Virus record (IMG/VR): IMGVR_UViG_3300033148_001059
Coordinates: 1 to 22,457 of that record
Strand: one strand, 5' to 3'
DNA length: 22,457 nt
DNA from: a virus
Below are positions 1 through 7,513 of the stretch, in pieces (positions within the stretch are counted from its first letter, which is position 1; each line of letters opens with the position of its first letter). A program made the translations under genes and the position numbers. The notes under the pieces are model-generated. The model was not told where the DNA came from and did not search any database. It saw nothing but the letters and a program-made list of their open reading frames with translations.

Positions 1-2
1 TA

Positions 3-152
3 GATAGAGATACAGATGAGTTTGATAGGATTGCCGAATTTCTGAATTGTGATTCAGCATGCTTAATAAACTGTGTTGATAGAGAAAGAGTAAGGTTCCC
101 TCATGCCACTTCCAGGCCCAAAGGGCAAAGAGAAGCGCAAGGATTTTGTTAG
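3..152 (+). CDS. Possible 3' end of an upstream gene (partial)
   Basis: The frame starting at base 3 is open from the window edge to a TAG at 150-152; the other two forward frames are closed by several stops within the first 45 bases. The 49 codons give an acidic start (DRDTDEFDRIAEFLNCD) that looks protein-like, then become less convincing where they run about 50 bases into the next gene. It could be the tail of a gene that begins outside the window, or chance. No function can be given. Confidence 0.3.
   Translation, partial: DRDTDEFDRIAEFLNCDSACLINCVDRERVRFPHATSRPKGQREAQGFC
42..57 (+). repeat. Small perfect inverted repeat (6 bp stem, 4 nt loop)
   Basis: CTGAAT, TGTG, ATTCAG forms a perfect hairpin upstream of the first full gene. 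No T-run follows, so it is not a standard terminator. It may be a weak transcript structure or chance. Confidence 0.3.
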
Positions 153-312
153 TCGCTGCGTGTCGTTTATGACCAAGGAGGGAGAAGGCAAGGACGCCAA
201 GCAGCGCGTTGCCATATGCAATAGTCAATGGAAGAAGGCTAAGGCACGAGAACTAACAGATGAGGAAATTGAGGCTATAGCCAGAGTTCTGCGTGACTTA
301 AAATGTAGATAA
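103..312 (+). CDS. Small phage protein with K-D-F-V-S-R-C / K-Q-R-V-A-I-C motif
   Basis: A 69-residue basic protein with TAAGG at 91-95, 7 nt before the ATG. It contains the pattern KDFVSRC...KDAKQRVAICNSQWKK (about residues 13-46). I recall similar segments as short stand-alone proteins or as parts of head proteins in many tailed phages; the function is not known to me. Residues 51-66 form an acidic predicted helix (ELTDEEIEAIARVLRDL). Two cysteines, one in each half of the motif, could pair or bind metal. The gene is followed within 25 nt by a strong terminator, so it ends a transcription unit that begins upstream. Gene reality is fairly secure; the role is unknown. Confidence 0.75.
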   Translation: MPLPGPKGKEKRKDFVSRCVSFMTKEGEGKDAKQRVAICNSQWKKAKARELTDEEIEAIARVLRDLKCR

Positions 313-334
313 CCAAACAATCTTGTAGAATATG

Positions 335-370
335 AAGACGCGTGTCATTTTTGGCCCGCGTCTTTTTTTT
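335..370 (+). terminator. Rho-independent terminator
   Basis: AAGACGCG at 335-342 pairs perfectly with CGCGTCTT at 357-364 (8 bp), with a 14 nt loop, followed by a T-run to 370. It closes the unit ending with the 69-residue gene and insulates the packaging genes from upstream transcription. Confidence 0.9.
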
Positions 371-405
371 GTGGTGTAGTAGCAGGTAGAAACGTCTGAT
401 ACTTC

Positions 406-414
406 TGCTAGAAT
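406..414 (+). promoter_or_regulatory. Candidate extended -10 promoter before the terminase-small-like gene
   Basis: TGCTAGAAT fits an extended -10 element (TG-n-TATAAT with one mismatch) between the terminator and the next gene. No clear -35 box lies 16-18 nt upstream. A promoter is needed here because of the strong terminator just before. Confidence 0.45.
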
Positions 415-431
415 GAGTAGGTAAGGGGTAG

Positions 432-1142
432 GTTGAAGGAGATGACTGGCAGACTACCACTGATGAGCAAATTGCTAAAGAGGTTGGTAGAACGACTGAG
501 GCTGTTGCTCGTAGGCGCAAAGCCCTGGGTCTTTCGAAAAAAGCTGGTAGACCAGCAAAGAAAACACAGAAGGAGGCAGTAATTGCCAATCCTACTGAGT
601 ATTCGCTTGCTACGTTATCCAAGGATGATAGAATTGCGTTCTACAAGAGTCAATTCGATAAAAACCATAGATATCCATTTTTGGTTAAGATTCTAATTGG
701 TGACGAACTGCCATACTATCAGCACAAATACATTGAGTTCTTGGACAATGTCGATAGCATCACATTGCAGGAAGAAGAAATCCTGCACAATATGCTTATG
801 ACTGAAATTCAAATCTTGCGTATTCAAGAGCAAATAGCCGAAGCAGTTGTGGCTTATAGGGATAGTGATGATGAAGACAAGCGTCCACCGCCACAATATC
901 TATACAAGGACCTAAATGATGCCGAGAGTCGCTATGCCAGGTATCACAAGGACATGAACCTTACTAGAGAACAAAGACTCAAGACCAACAGAGAAGAACG
1001 AATAACAATCACTAGTATGGTGTCATCATTGCTGGAGGCAAGAAATAGGGCGAAGGCTGGTAACACAGCAGGCATGATGAGTTACTTTACTGACAAATGT
1101 CGAGATGATATGAACAAGATGGATTTTCTAATAGGGGGCTGA
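432..1142 (+). CDS. Putative terminase small subunit with N-terminal HTH; start disrupted
   Basis: The frame open from 432 encodes an HTH-like segment (TDEQIAKEVGRTTEAVARR) followed by a basic GRPAKK linker, then a helical, charged domain (from about 600) ending LIGG at 1142. The position two genes before the large terminase and the DNA-binding N-terminus fit a small terminase that recognises packaging DNA; this is inference. The only ordinary in-frame start is TTG 681, which would discard the HTH region. An ATG at 442 (or TTG 433 behind AGGGG 424-428) lies in the +1 frame and meets a stop about 47 codons on. One extra base near 447 would join that start to the HTH frame and give a product starting MTWQTTTDEQ. 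So this is either a sequencing or assembly deletion, a real mutation, or an unusual -1 shift. The 432 coordinate marks the open frame, not a start codon. Confidence 0.7.
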   Translation, partial: VEGDDWQTTTDEQIAKEVGRTTEAVARRRKALGLSKKAGRPAKKTQKEAVIANPTEYSLATLSKDDRIAFYKSQFDKNHRYPFLVKILIGDELPYYQHKYIEFLDNVDSITLQEEEILHNMLMTEIQILRIQEQIAEAVVAYRDSDDEDKRPPPQYLYKDLNDAESRYARYHKDMNLTREQRLKTNREERITITSMVSSLLEARNRAKAGNTAGMMSYFTDKCRDDMNKMDFLIGG

Positions 1143-1143
1143 T

Positions 1144-1323
1144 ATGTCGCGTATTAACGTTGGCAACAAGATGAACTCATACCTAAATGGTGAATGGGCG
1201 GGTCATGTCAGGAAGCGCCATGGAACTAAACGACTTACATCTAAGCGCCGCAGAGCGCAGGGGAAGCGTGAGATATGCCTCATTTTAGAAGGAAAAAGTC
1301 CAGACGGAAGGCGACGATTTTAG
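1144..1323 (+). CDS. Tiny basic protein, 59 residues
   Basis: ATG 1144 follows the previous stop by one base, with AGGGGG at 1133-1138 as ribosome binding site. The product (MSRINVGNKM... to ...SPDGRRRF) is very rich in Arg and Lys in its middle (residues 23-42), as expected for a nucleic-acid-binding peptide. Spacing and ribosome site support a real gene; no family is recognised. A second basic frame (1275-1460) overlaps its end and is treated as a shadow. Confidence 0.55.
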   Translation: MSRINVGNKMNSYLNGEWAGHVRKRHGTKRLTSKRRRAQGKREICLILEGKSPDGRRRF

Positions 1324-1368
1324 AATGCCAAGCAAGATGGCTTGGAAATCACAAGGAGAGGTTCAGCT

Positions 1369-1860
1369 ATGGCGACCGTAAAAAAAGGCTTCGTGCCGCC
1401 GAAGAAATTCAGGATTATCAGAGATACGAGGGAACAAAAGGGGAAGGGCTGGAACTTTAGGGCCTCAGCGAATTGCTATGGTCAGAAGGTTCAAAAGCTT
1501 GATGTTGGAGACTATACCGTAGAAGGTATGGAAGATATCCTGATGATTGAGCGCAAGACGCTAGGTGACCTGTGGGGCACACTTGGTCCACAGAAAAACT
1601 ATCAGCGATTTCTACGCGAGATGGATAGAGCCAAGGACCACAGGATTAAGTTCCTGATAGTTGAGGCGACTCTCGCAGATGTCGATAGGGGATATAGCTA
1701 TTCACAGGTCCCAGTAAACAACATTCATGCAAAGCTGATTTCGCTACAGGCAAAGCACAACCTACATGTGATTTTTGCCGGTAGACAAGACAGGGCTAGG
1801 GCCTATGTCCGAAGGCTTATGTCAAAAATGTTTAAGTATCATACAGACAAGTTACTATGA
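1369..1860 (+). CDS. ERCC4/XPF-type structure-specific nuclease
   Basis: The 163-residue product carries the ERCC4 nuclease signature: R-D-T-R-E-Q at 18-23, G-D-Y at 47-49, and E-R-K-T-L-G-D-L at 61-68, matching GDx(n)ERKxxxD, whose acidic residues and lysine bind metal and cleave DNA near branch points. There is no helicase region or helix-hairpin-helix tail, so it is the nuclease core alone. ATG 1369 is preferred over TTG 1342 because AAGGAG at 1353-1358 lies 10 nt ahead. The gene ends in an ATGA overlap with the large terminase, so the two are probably translated together. A plausible job is cutting branches or flaps in replicated DNA before or during packaging, as other phages do with endonuclease VII or RusA; that role is inferred. 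Confidence 0.85.
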   Translation: MATVKKGFVPPKKFRIIRDTREQKGKGWNFRASANCYGQKVQKLDVGDYTVEGMEDILMIERKTLGDLWGTLGPQKNYQRFLREMDRAKDHRIKFLIVEATLADVDRGYSYSQVPVNNIHAKLISLQAKHNLHVIFAGRQDRARAYVRRLMSKMFKYHTDKLL

Positions 1861-3644
1861 GCAGACACAGACTACCAATCACATATGAGATAGAAAAGGG
1901 CATCAAACTATCCAATCCGTTCTATGAGAATCTTGGAAAGTTTTCTGACCCATATGATGAGTTTGCATCAATTTGTCTCGACAACTTAACATGGGCAGCC
2001 TACCATCTACTGATGTGGCGTGGCCAGCCGCTACAGCTTGCACCATTCCAGAGCGTAATTTTAGAAACCCTGTGGAACAAGACCTTTCCCATCCTACTGA
2101 TGACCCGTGGTGGAGGCAAGACGTTTATGCTAGCAGTTTACGCGGTTTTACGGGCCATGCTCACGCCTGGGTCGAAGATTGTGATTGTAGCCGCTTCGTT
2201 CAGGCAGTCCAAGTTGGTATTTGAATACATTGAGCAGCTTTACAATTACTCTCCAATCTTTAGGGCGGCCTGTGCGAAGGGTCCAGAGAAGCCAAGTGAC
2301 TCTCGCAAGTTGACTGTTGGTTATTCAACAATTCAAGCACTGCCGCTGGGCAATGGTGAGAAAATTCGTGGTATTCGTGCAACGCACATTCTAACTGATG
2401 AGTTTGCGTCAATCCCATCAGAAATCTTCCAGGTGGTCGTTAGAGGTTTCGCCGCTGTTGCCGCAGACCCGATTGAAGCGGCAAAACAAACTCACGAAGA
2501 AGAGAAAGCAATTCGTGAGGGGAGAATGAAGCCTGCGGATAGAACCCAAACACAAGGTAACCAAATTGTCTATAGTGGCACCGCCAACTTTCAGTTCAAT
2601 CACTTCTATAAGGTCTACTTGGCTCATAAGTATCTGATAGATAACAAGATAGTCGGTGATGCAAAGGATATTGAAGATAGGCTTGAGATTGAGGAGGACG
2701 ATTCGTTTTTTGATGGCATGCTAGATTACAAAGACTATGCCATAGTCCAAATTCCGTATCAGGCATTACCTCGTTCATTCATGGATGAGAAGCAAATTGC
2801 GCAAGCCAGATTAACAATGCCAAAGGCGTTGTTTCAGATGGAATACGAATGTGTCTTCCCGACAGATTCAGATGGCTTTATCAGACGAAGTGCGATTAAC
2901 GACTCTACGCCAAAGCCTGGGTTCTGTATTGAAACAAAAGGGACGCCTGGATTTAACTACGTAATGGGAATTGACCCTGCCCGCAAGACAGACAACTTCG
3001 CAATTAGTGTCGTCAAGATGATGAAAGATGGCACCTACAGAAATGTATATTGTGAATCCATGAACGGCAAGAGGTGGCCAGAGGCTACTCGTAGAGTAAG
3101 GAAGGTTCTAAGTAGATTCAATATCGTTCACATTGCTATGGATGCCGGTGGTGGAGGAACGACAATTGAAGACCTTCTGTGCGACCCGAATATGCTACAA
3201 CCAGGAGAGGCCCCGATTTGGCGCTTCGATGATGACGAGGCTGTGAGATATGAAGGGCGCCATATCCTTGAAATGGTCAACTTTACGCCATCGTGGATTG
3301 GCGAGGCCAACTACGGACTCCTAGCAGATATTGAGCACCACAGGCTTGTATTCCCGAATCGTTCCAGAGATGGGTTGACTGAAGCCGAACATGAAGATGT
3401 CTGGAATGAGATTGATGAGCAAATCAATGAGATGTGCATGATTGTTGTTACGGCAACAAAGACCGGAGTTCAGCACTTCGATACTCCTGACCTTCCGGCA
3501 TCACAGCAAGGGACACTTAAAACACACCAAAGGAAGGACAGATATTCAGCTATGCTATTGTCTTCATATGGCGCTAGGTCTTTTACCGCAATGGGAGCTA
3601 GACAAATAGTTCCGAATATTGGAGGTTGGGCTTCTAGACTCTAG
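1857..3644 (+). CDS. terL: Terminase large subunit (ATPase-nuclease packaging motor)
   Basis: The 595-residue protein has the two-domain layout of phage large terminases. ATPase half: Walker A R-G-G-G-K-T at 84-89, Walker B H-I-L-T-D-E with D181 and catalytic E182, and coupling motif S-G-T-A at 240-243. Nuclease half (RNase H-like): D373 in G-I-D-P-A, D429 in A-M-D-A-G-G, and D561 in K-D-R-Y-S-A-M, the three expected metal-binding acids. It drives DNA into the prohead through the portal and cuts the concatemer. Length is typical. Translation is coupled to the nuclease gene upstream (ATGA). All key residues seem intact. Confidence 0.97.
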   Translation: MSRHRLPITYEIEKGIKLSNPFYENLGKFSDPYDEFASICLDNLTWAAYHLLMWRGQPLQLAPFQSVILETLWNKTFPILLMTRGGGKTFMLAVYAVLRAMLTPGSKIVIVAASFRQSKLVFEYIEQLYNYSPIFRAACAKGPEKPSDSRKLTVGYSTIQALPLGNGEKIRGIRATHILTDEFASIPSEIFQVVVRGFAAVAADPIEAAKQTHEEEKAIREGRMKPADRTQTQGNQIVYSGTANFQFNHFYKVYLAHKYLIDNKIVGDAKDIEDRLEIEEDDSFFDGMLDYKDYAIVQIPYQALPRSFMDEKQIAQARLTMPKALFQMEYECVFPTDSDGFIRRSAINDSTPKPGFCIETKGTPGFNYVMGIDPARKTDNFAISVVKMMKDGTYRNVYCESMNGKRWPEATRRVRKVLSRFNIVHIAMDAGGGGTTIEDLLCDPNMLQPGEAPIWRFDDDEAVRYEGRHILEMVNFTPSWIGEANYGLLADIEHHRLVFPNRSRDGLTEAEHEDVWNEIDEQINEMCMIVVTATKTGVQHFDTPDLPASQQGTLKTHQRKDRYSAMLLSSYGARSFTAMGARQIVPNIGGWASRL

Positions 3645-3654
3645 GGTGTATGAT
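3643..3654 (+). promoter_or_regulatory. GGTG-TATAAT-type element before the portal gene
   Basis: GGTG (3645-3648) followed by TATGAT (3649-3654) in the 49 nt gap after terL. It matches the element found ahead of four other structural units. No -35 box is obvious. The ribosome binding site GAGGTGA (3684-3690) follows. Confidence 0.45.
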
Positions 3655-3693
3655 AGGATTGGTAACATAGTTGCAATCTAGTTGAGGTGAGAC

Positions 3694-5967
3694 ATGTCAG
3701 AGAATAAAGTCGAACTTGGTATCAATACTATTGGTCTAAGCCCATCTATCCTGAAACAATTGGAGAGTTCCGTAGCTGGAGCAATTCAGGCGAATAGGGA
3801 TACTGTGGATACATTCAGAGCGCAGGCTGCTGATATCCAAAGGCGTGGTGTTAACCTTGGTGGTGATACTGGTCAGAACTTTGGAATGAATGCTGGGAAT
3901 ATTCATGGATGGCCATATTCGTGGCTAATGCCTCGTGACTTTAGTGGCATGTTTGGTGGCGCAAGCGAATTTGGCCAATTCGGCGGATTCATGGGCGGCA
4001 TGGTCGGCTTTGGTGGTTCTTCTAGAATCCACGGAAGTATGAGTGCGTTTAGTGGACGTGCAAGAATGGCTCACTACAAGATGGGCCTATGCGTTGAGGC
4101 ATATAAGGGATTTGGTGTTGCCAAGAACGTAATTGACTTGATGGCCAACTTTGCATCAGAAGGTCTTACGATTAAGCACAAGAGCAAGGCTGTAGAGAAA
4201 TTCTACAAGAGATGGGCTGAACACGTTGACCTACAGGGCAGGGTAAAGGACATTTTGAGATACTACTACAAGTATGCAAATGTATTTATCTATACAACAT
4301 ATGGCAAAATTGATACCGCCACATATAACAAGATGAGAAGGGCGAAGGGAACTAGGAGTCTTAAGGGCTTTGTTGAGATTCGTGGTGATGTTAATGACCC
4401 TGCGGCAGATGATAAGAAGAAAAAGATAGATGAGGAAAAGGGAAAGAATGCTGCTGATAAGGAAATTCCATGGCGCTACACAATGCTCAACCCGTTCCAG
4501 ATGGACCTTCGTGGTTCTAAATACTTTGGACAATCAAAGTGGGTATTCATCCTAGACCCACTGACAGCAAATGATATTGATTCTGGAGAATACAGTTCAA
4601 ATACTGAAATAGATTTCTTGGACAGAACCGAAATCAACTTGCCACCCGAATTCAAGAATCTATCACAGCAGGGAGAAAATCCGCTAATTGTGGATGTTGA
4701 CCCAGCGAAGCTGTGGACCCTTCACTATATGAAGGATGACCACGAGGACTGGGCTGACCCATTGTTGTGGCCAGTAATGTCTGACATCTCATACAAGAAC
4801 AAGCTACGCCAAATGGATATTAGTGTAGCGGATAGCGTCATCAATGCAGTAACCATCTTCAAGATTGGTGACTTCAAGAATGGCTTTATTCCACCAGAAG
4901 AGCACTTTAGGGCTTTTGCTGAGTTCTTGAGAACACCTACAGCCGCAATGAACATGGTATGGAATGATGCCATTAGTATTGAGAGCAACTATCCTCCAGT
5001 GGATAGGATTCTTAATGTCGCCAAGTATGAGGCAGTTGATAGAGATATTCTTCGTGGCTTGGGCGTCCCAGACAGTCTCCTAGGAGGAACTACTGGTTCT
5101 AGCTTTAGCACAGGATTCCTTGGCGTAAGAACTCTTCTTGAGCGCCTAGAGGAAGGCCGCCAGACGGTAACTCGCTGGATTAACAGCCAATTGAAGACGA
5201 TTGCCGATATTATGGGCCACAGAGACATTCCGAAGATTAAGTTCGGTAGGATGTCACTTCGTGATGAGAAGGCCGAGAAGCAACTCATTATGGGATTGTT
5301 GGATAGAAACATCATCTCGATTGAGGCAGTCCTTGAGGCATTTGGCGAGGACTTTGAGATTGAACTTGAGCGTATGCGCGACGAGAAGAAGATTAGAGAG
5401 AGAGATGAATTGCTAATTAAGCATGGACCATTTACCGAGCCTCTATCCGAGCAATACGAAGAAGAGCAAGAAGGAATGCCTACGCTAAACAAGCCATCGC
5501 CAAGAGGCAAGCCAGAAAACAAGAATAGGCCACCACGAGGTAGGCCAGGCGGAACGACCGACATCAAGCAAAAGCCGCGAGAAACAAAGCCGAAGGGCAT
5601 GGCGTGGCTAATGGATTGGGAAGTAACTAGGGCTAACGAACTAGATAGACTAGAGAAGGTTTATGATATCGTCACTAAGATAGTATTGAAAACAAAGGGC
5701 AAGAAGTATAAGAAGTCCCTCACAAAGAAGGACAGGACTGGTATTGAGAACATTTCGTTTGGAGCAGCATCATATCTCCTAGAAGAGGTTACTCCTGCGT
5801 CTGTTATCAATACATTAAGGGATGGCGACACTTGTGGATATCATCCAGATATCCTTGAGCGTTTCGAACAAATCATTCCAGGTGGCACAATGAATAAGAC
5901 TGCTACTCTGGTTGAAAGAAAACATGCTATGGCGACGGCAATTGCGAGTTATAGGATGGGTGTATAA
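3694..5967 (+). CDS. Portal protein
   Basis: A 757-residue protein directly after terL, where the portal is expected. It would form the dodecameric ring at one capsid vertex through which DNA passes. Residues 55-120 are rich in Gly, Phe and Met. The region near 450-480 (GLGVPDSLLGG, then SSFSTGFLG and a charged helix) resembles the portal crown/stem segment of large portals. A Lys-rich insert lies around 230-255. After about 590 comes a Pro/Arg/Lys-rich linker (with RPPRGRPGG), then an extra domain of about 120 residues that I do not recognise. It is longer than usual (typically 450-600), mainly because of the two ends. GAGGTGA precedes ATG 3694. Portal identity is firm from context and moderately firm from sequence. 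Confidence 0.88.
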   Translation: MSENKVELGINTIGLSPSILKQLESSVAGAIQANRDTVDTFRAQAADIQRRGVNLGGDTGQNFGMNAGNIHGWPYSWLMPRDFSGMFGGASEFGQFGGFMGGMVGFGGSSRIHGSMSAFSGRARMAHYKMGLCVEAYKGFGVAKNVIDLMANFASEGLTIKHKSKAVEKFYKRWAEHVDLQGRVKDILRYYYKYANVFIYTTYGKIDTATYNKMRRAKGTRSLKGFVEIRGDVNDPAADDKKKKIDEEKGKNAADKEIPWRYTMLNPFQMDLRGSKYFGQSKWVFILDPLTANDIDSGEYSSNTEIDFLDRTEINLPPEFKNLSQQGENPLIVDVDPAKLWTLHYMKDDHEDWADPLLWPVMSDISYKNKLRQMDISVADSVINAVTIFKIGDFKNGFIPPEEHFRAFAEFLRTPTAAMNMVWNDAISIESNYPPVDRILNVAKYEAVDRDILRGLGVPDSLLGGTTGSSFSTGFLGVRTLLERLEEGRQTVTRWINSQLKTIADIMGHRDIPKIKFGRMSLRDEKAEKQLIMGLLDRNIISIEAVLEAFGEDFEIELERMRDEKKIRERDELLIKHGPFTEPLSEQYEEEQEGMPTLNKPSPRGKPENKNRPPRGRPGGTTDIKQKPRETKPKGMAWLMDWEVTRANELDRLEKVYDIVTKIVLKTKGKKYKKSLTKKDRTGIENISFGAASYLLEEVTPASVINTLRDGDTCGYHPDILERFEQIIPGGTMNKTATLVERKHAMATAIASYRMGV

Positions 5968-5978
5968 AGGAGAGGATT

Positions 5979-6425
5979 ATGCCTAAAGGCAAAGATATCT
6001 ATGAGGACCTGAGTAAGAAGTATTTCGAGAGACGTAGGGCTCGTGAGGCACTATCAAAGGCTGCTGATGTCGATGAGGACGGAAAGCCTATTCCTCCTGC
6101 AAAGATTGACAACTTTAGGGTGAATAAGCCAAAGATGGCAAGAAGCCTTAACTTTCAGCCAGGTGAGCCCAAAAGACGAAAGATTAGTCCAACAGAGGGC
6201 AAACCTGTAGTCAATGCATCTACCGATATAAAGAAGCTTATTCATAAGCCAAAGGCCGTAGCGAAAACTCCACTTGAAAATCCTACTGCTGGTGTAATAA
6301 AAGACACAGAAGGAGCCCCAAAGAAGAGGGGTAGGCCAAAGGGTAGTAAGAACAAGACAACCAAGAAGGCGACCAGGAGGAAGAACGATGGGACTAAGCA
6401 AGCAAGAAAAAGAACTTCTAAGTAA
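5979..6425 (+). CDS. Lysine-rich AT-hook protein
   Basis: A 148-residue, strongly basic, low-complexity protein, probably disordered. Near residues 114-125 it has K-K-R-G-R-P-K-G-S-K-N-K, a good AT-hook core (R-G-R-P) known to bind the minor groove of AT-rich DNA, followed by a Lys/Arg tail. AAGGAGAGG precedes the ATG by a few bases. It lies between portal and protease and its 3' end overlaps the next gene by 38 nt. It may be an internal head or DNA-binding protein, or a regulator; nothing in the sequence decides between these. No enzyme motif is seen. Confidence 0.75.
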   Translation: MPKGKDIYEDLSKKYFERRRAREALSKAADVDEDGKPIPPAKIDNFRVNKPKMARSLNFQPGEPKRRKISPTEGKPVVNASTDIKKLIHKPKAVAKTPLENPTAGVIKDTEGAPKKRGRPKGSKNKTTKKATRRKNDGTKQARKRTSK

Positions 6426-6783
6426 GGCATATACTGAGATTAGGAGAAAGTATACTAGAGCCCTACTTCCAGAAGAAGAGGCCCTTCTAGAGAAGCAGTG
6501 GAATGCTGAAGAGGATTTTTCCAGTCCTGGCTATCATATCCATGATGAAACAAATCCTACTGGTAAGCATAGACATCACATCGAGGACACCATTGATGGA
6601 GAACATAGACACACGTTTATAAATCCAGAAGGTGAACACGTCCATGGGAATGTTGAAGGAATGGCGTTGGCTGATGGTGGCCATTACCACGACTGGAATG
6701 GTCTAGGCTGGCATCATCACGATGAGTGTGACGATAATTCCGGAACCGACCTAATTCCAGAAAAGCCGGACAGTGTCCTATAG
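6388..6783 (+). CDS. Histidine-repeat protein with six G-x-H-x-H motifs
   Basis: The 131-residue product starts with a charged helical part (1-44), then carries six G-x-H-x-H units beginning at residues 48, 59, 71, 82, 97 and 107 (GYHIH, GKHRH, GEHRH, GEHVH, GGHYH, GWHHH), spaced 10-15 residues apart. H-x-H repeats of this type bind metal in phage fibre tips: T4 gp37 threads iron through H-x-H pairs in a trimeric needle. A similar metal-bound trimeric stalk is the best guess; a free metal-binding protein is the alternative. AGGAGG at 6375-6380, 7 nt before ATG 6388, is strong. The gene overlaps its upstream neighbour by 38 nt and the next gene by 11 nt. Confidence 0.8.
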   Translation: MGLSKQEKELLSKAYTEIRRKYTRALLPEEEALLEKQWNAEEDFSSPGYHIHDETNPTGKHRHHIEDTIDGEHRHTFINPEGEHVHGNVEGMALADGGHYHDWNGLGWHHHDECDDNSGTDLIPEKPDSVL

Positions 6784-7510
6784 TTACACAATTCTATATA
6801 CAATGGGCAAGGTGGGTTCGAGCACGCTCGTCTCATCTATTCAACCACACTTTGGCGGAACACCACGCACAGAAGAGCAAATGCGTGATGCGAAATTCTA
6901 CAATGCACACACATCTACTCTTGGGATGATAGATGGCCTCACTAGACCGAAGTCATTAAATAGTATACCTAGAGCTAAGGTCGAAAGACTAAAGTGGATA
7001 ATTGAGAATAAGCCACGCATTAAACTAATTACGGTAGTTCGCAATCCTATCGAACGTATTATCTCTGGTGTATTTCATCACTGGAAGATATATCAGAAGA
7101 TGTTTGTAGGACATTCGCCAACAGAGGTAATGGAAGAGTATCACAATTCTGATTGGGCGCTAAACTGGTTCGATACGCACCTCTTGAAAGACTTTGGCGT
7201 AGATGTATATGGAGTTCCGTTTGACTTTGTCAACAGAAGTAGTATCATAAGCTCAGGAAATGTCGAAGCAATGGTTCTTCGTCTAGAAGATTCGGAGCAT
7301 TGGCAAAGTATGCTAAATGATTTCCTTGGAATGGAATCTATTGGCAATATAAATAGAGAAAATCGTGGTTCTGCGGCATCATATAAATACAGAGAAACAT
7401 TAACACTGTCAGATGCATTTTTGGACAGAATGCTTAATAGTAGACTGGCCAAGCACTTCTATACAAAAGATGAGCGTGAGGAGTTTAGAAGTCATTATCG
7501 AAAGTCATAA
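6773..7510 (+). CDS. Sulfotransferase-like protein (capsular polysaccharide synthesis type)
   Basis: The 245-residue protein has both PAPS-binding elements of sulfotransferases: a P-loop-like 5' motif T-M-G-K-V-G-S-S-T (10-18) and a 3'-phosphate motif V-V-R-N-P-I-E-R-I-I-S (88-98). Further features (WFDTHLLKDFGVDVYGVPFD at 132-151; LNSRLAKHFYTKDE near 221-234) fit the bacterial 'putative capsular polysaccharide synthesis' family as I recall it. The expected reaction is transfer of sulfate from PAPS to a sugar hydroxyl, in the cytoplasm. Start GTG 6773 overlaps the preceding gene by 11 nt and has no good ribosome site, suggesting coupling; a later ATG would cut into the PAPS loop. The gene looks intact. 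It sits inside the head operon, which is unusual. The substrate is unknown. Confidence 0.82.
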   Translation: MSYSYTILYTMGKVGSSTLVSSIQPHFGGTPRTEEQMRDAKFYNAHTSTLGMIDGLTRPKSLNSIPRAKVERLKWIIENKPRIKLITVVRNPIERIISGVFHHWKIYQKMFVGHSPTEVMEEYHNSDWALNWFDTHLLKDFGVDVYGVPFDFVNRSSIISSGNVEAMVLRLEDSEHWQSMLNDFLGMESIGNINRENRGSAASYKYRETLTLSDAFLDRMLNSRLAKHFYTKDEREEFRSHYRKS

Positions 7511-7513
7511 GAC

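Noticed and set aside
275-622. Minus-strand frame of 115 codons
   Set aside because: It crosses the rho-independent terminator and the HTH-coding frame, has no ribosome site that I can see, and reads like the complement of a basic-protein gene.
1275-1460. Basic 61-codon frame starting ATG 1275
   Set aside because: It overlaps the 59-residue gene and about 90 nt of the ERCC4 nuclease in another frame; from 1369 on it is only the shifted reading of the nuclease gene. A real short peptide cannot be fully excluded.
4989-5600. Minus-strand frame of 203 codons inside the portal gene
   Set aside because: It is antisense to a well-supported gene and Ser/Arg/Leu-rich as expected for a shadow frame.
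5959-5968. Another GGTG-TATAAA at the end of the portal gene
   Set aside because: It encodes the last portal residues and stop and is only 10 nt before the next ATG, too near to serve as its promoter.
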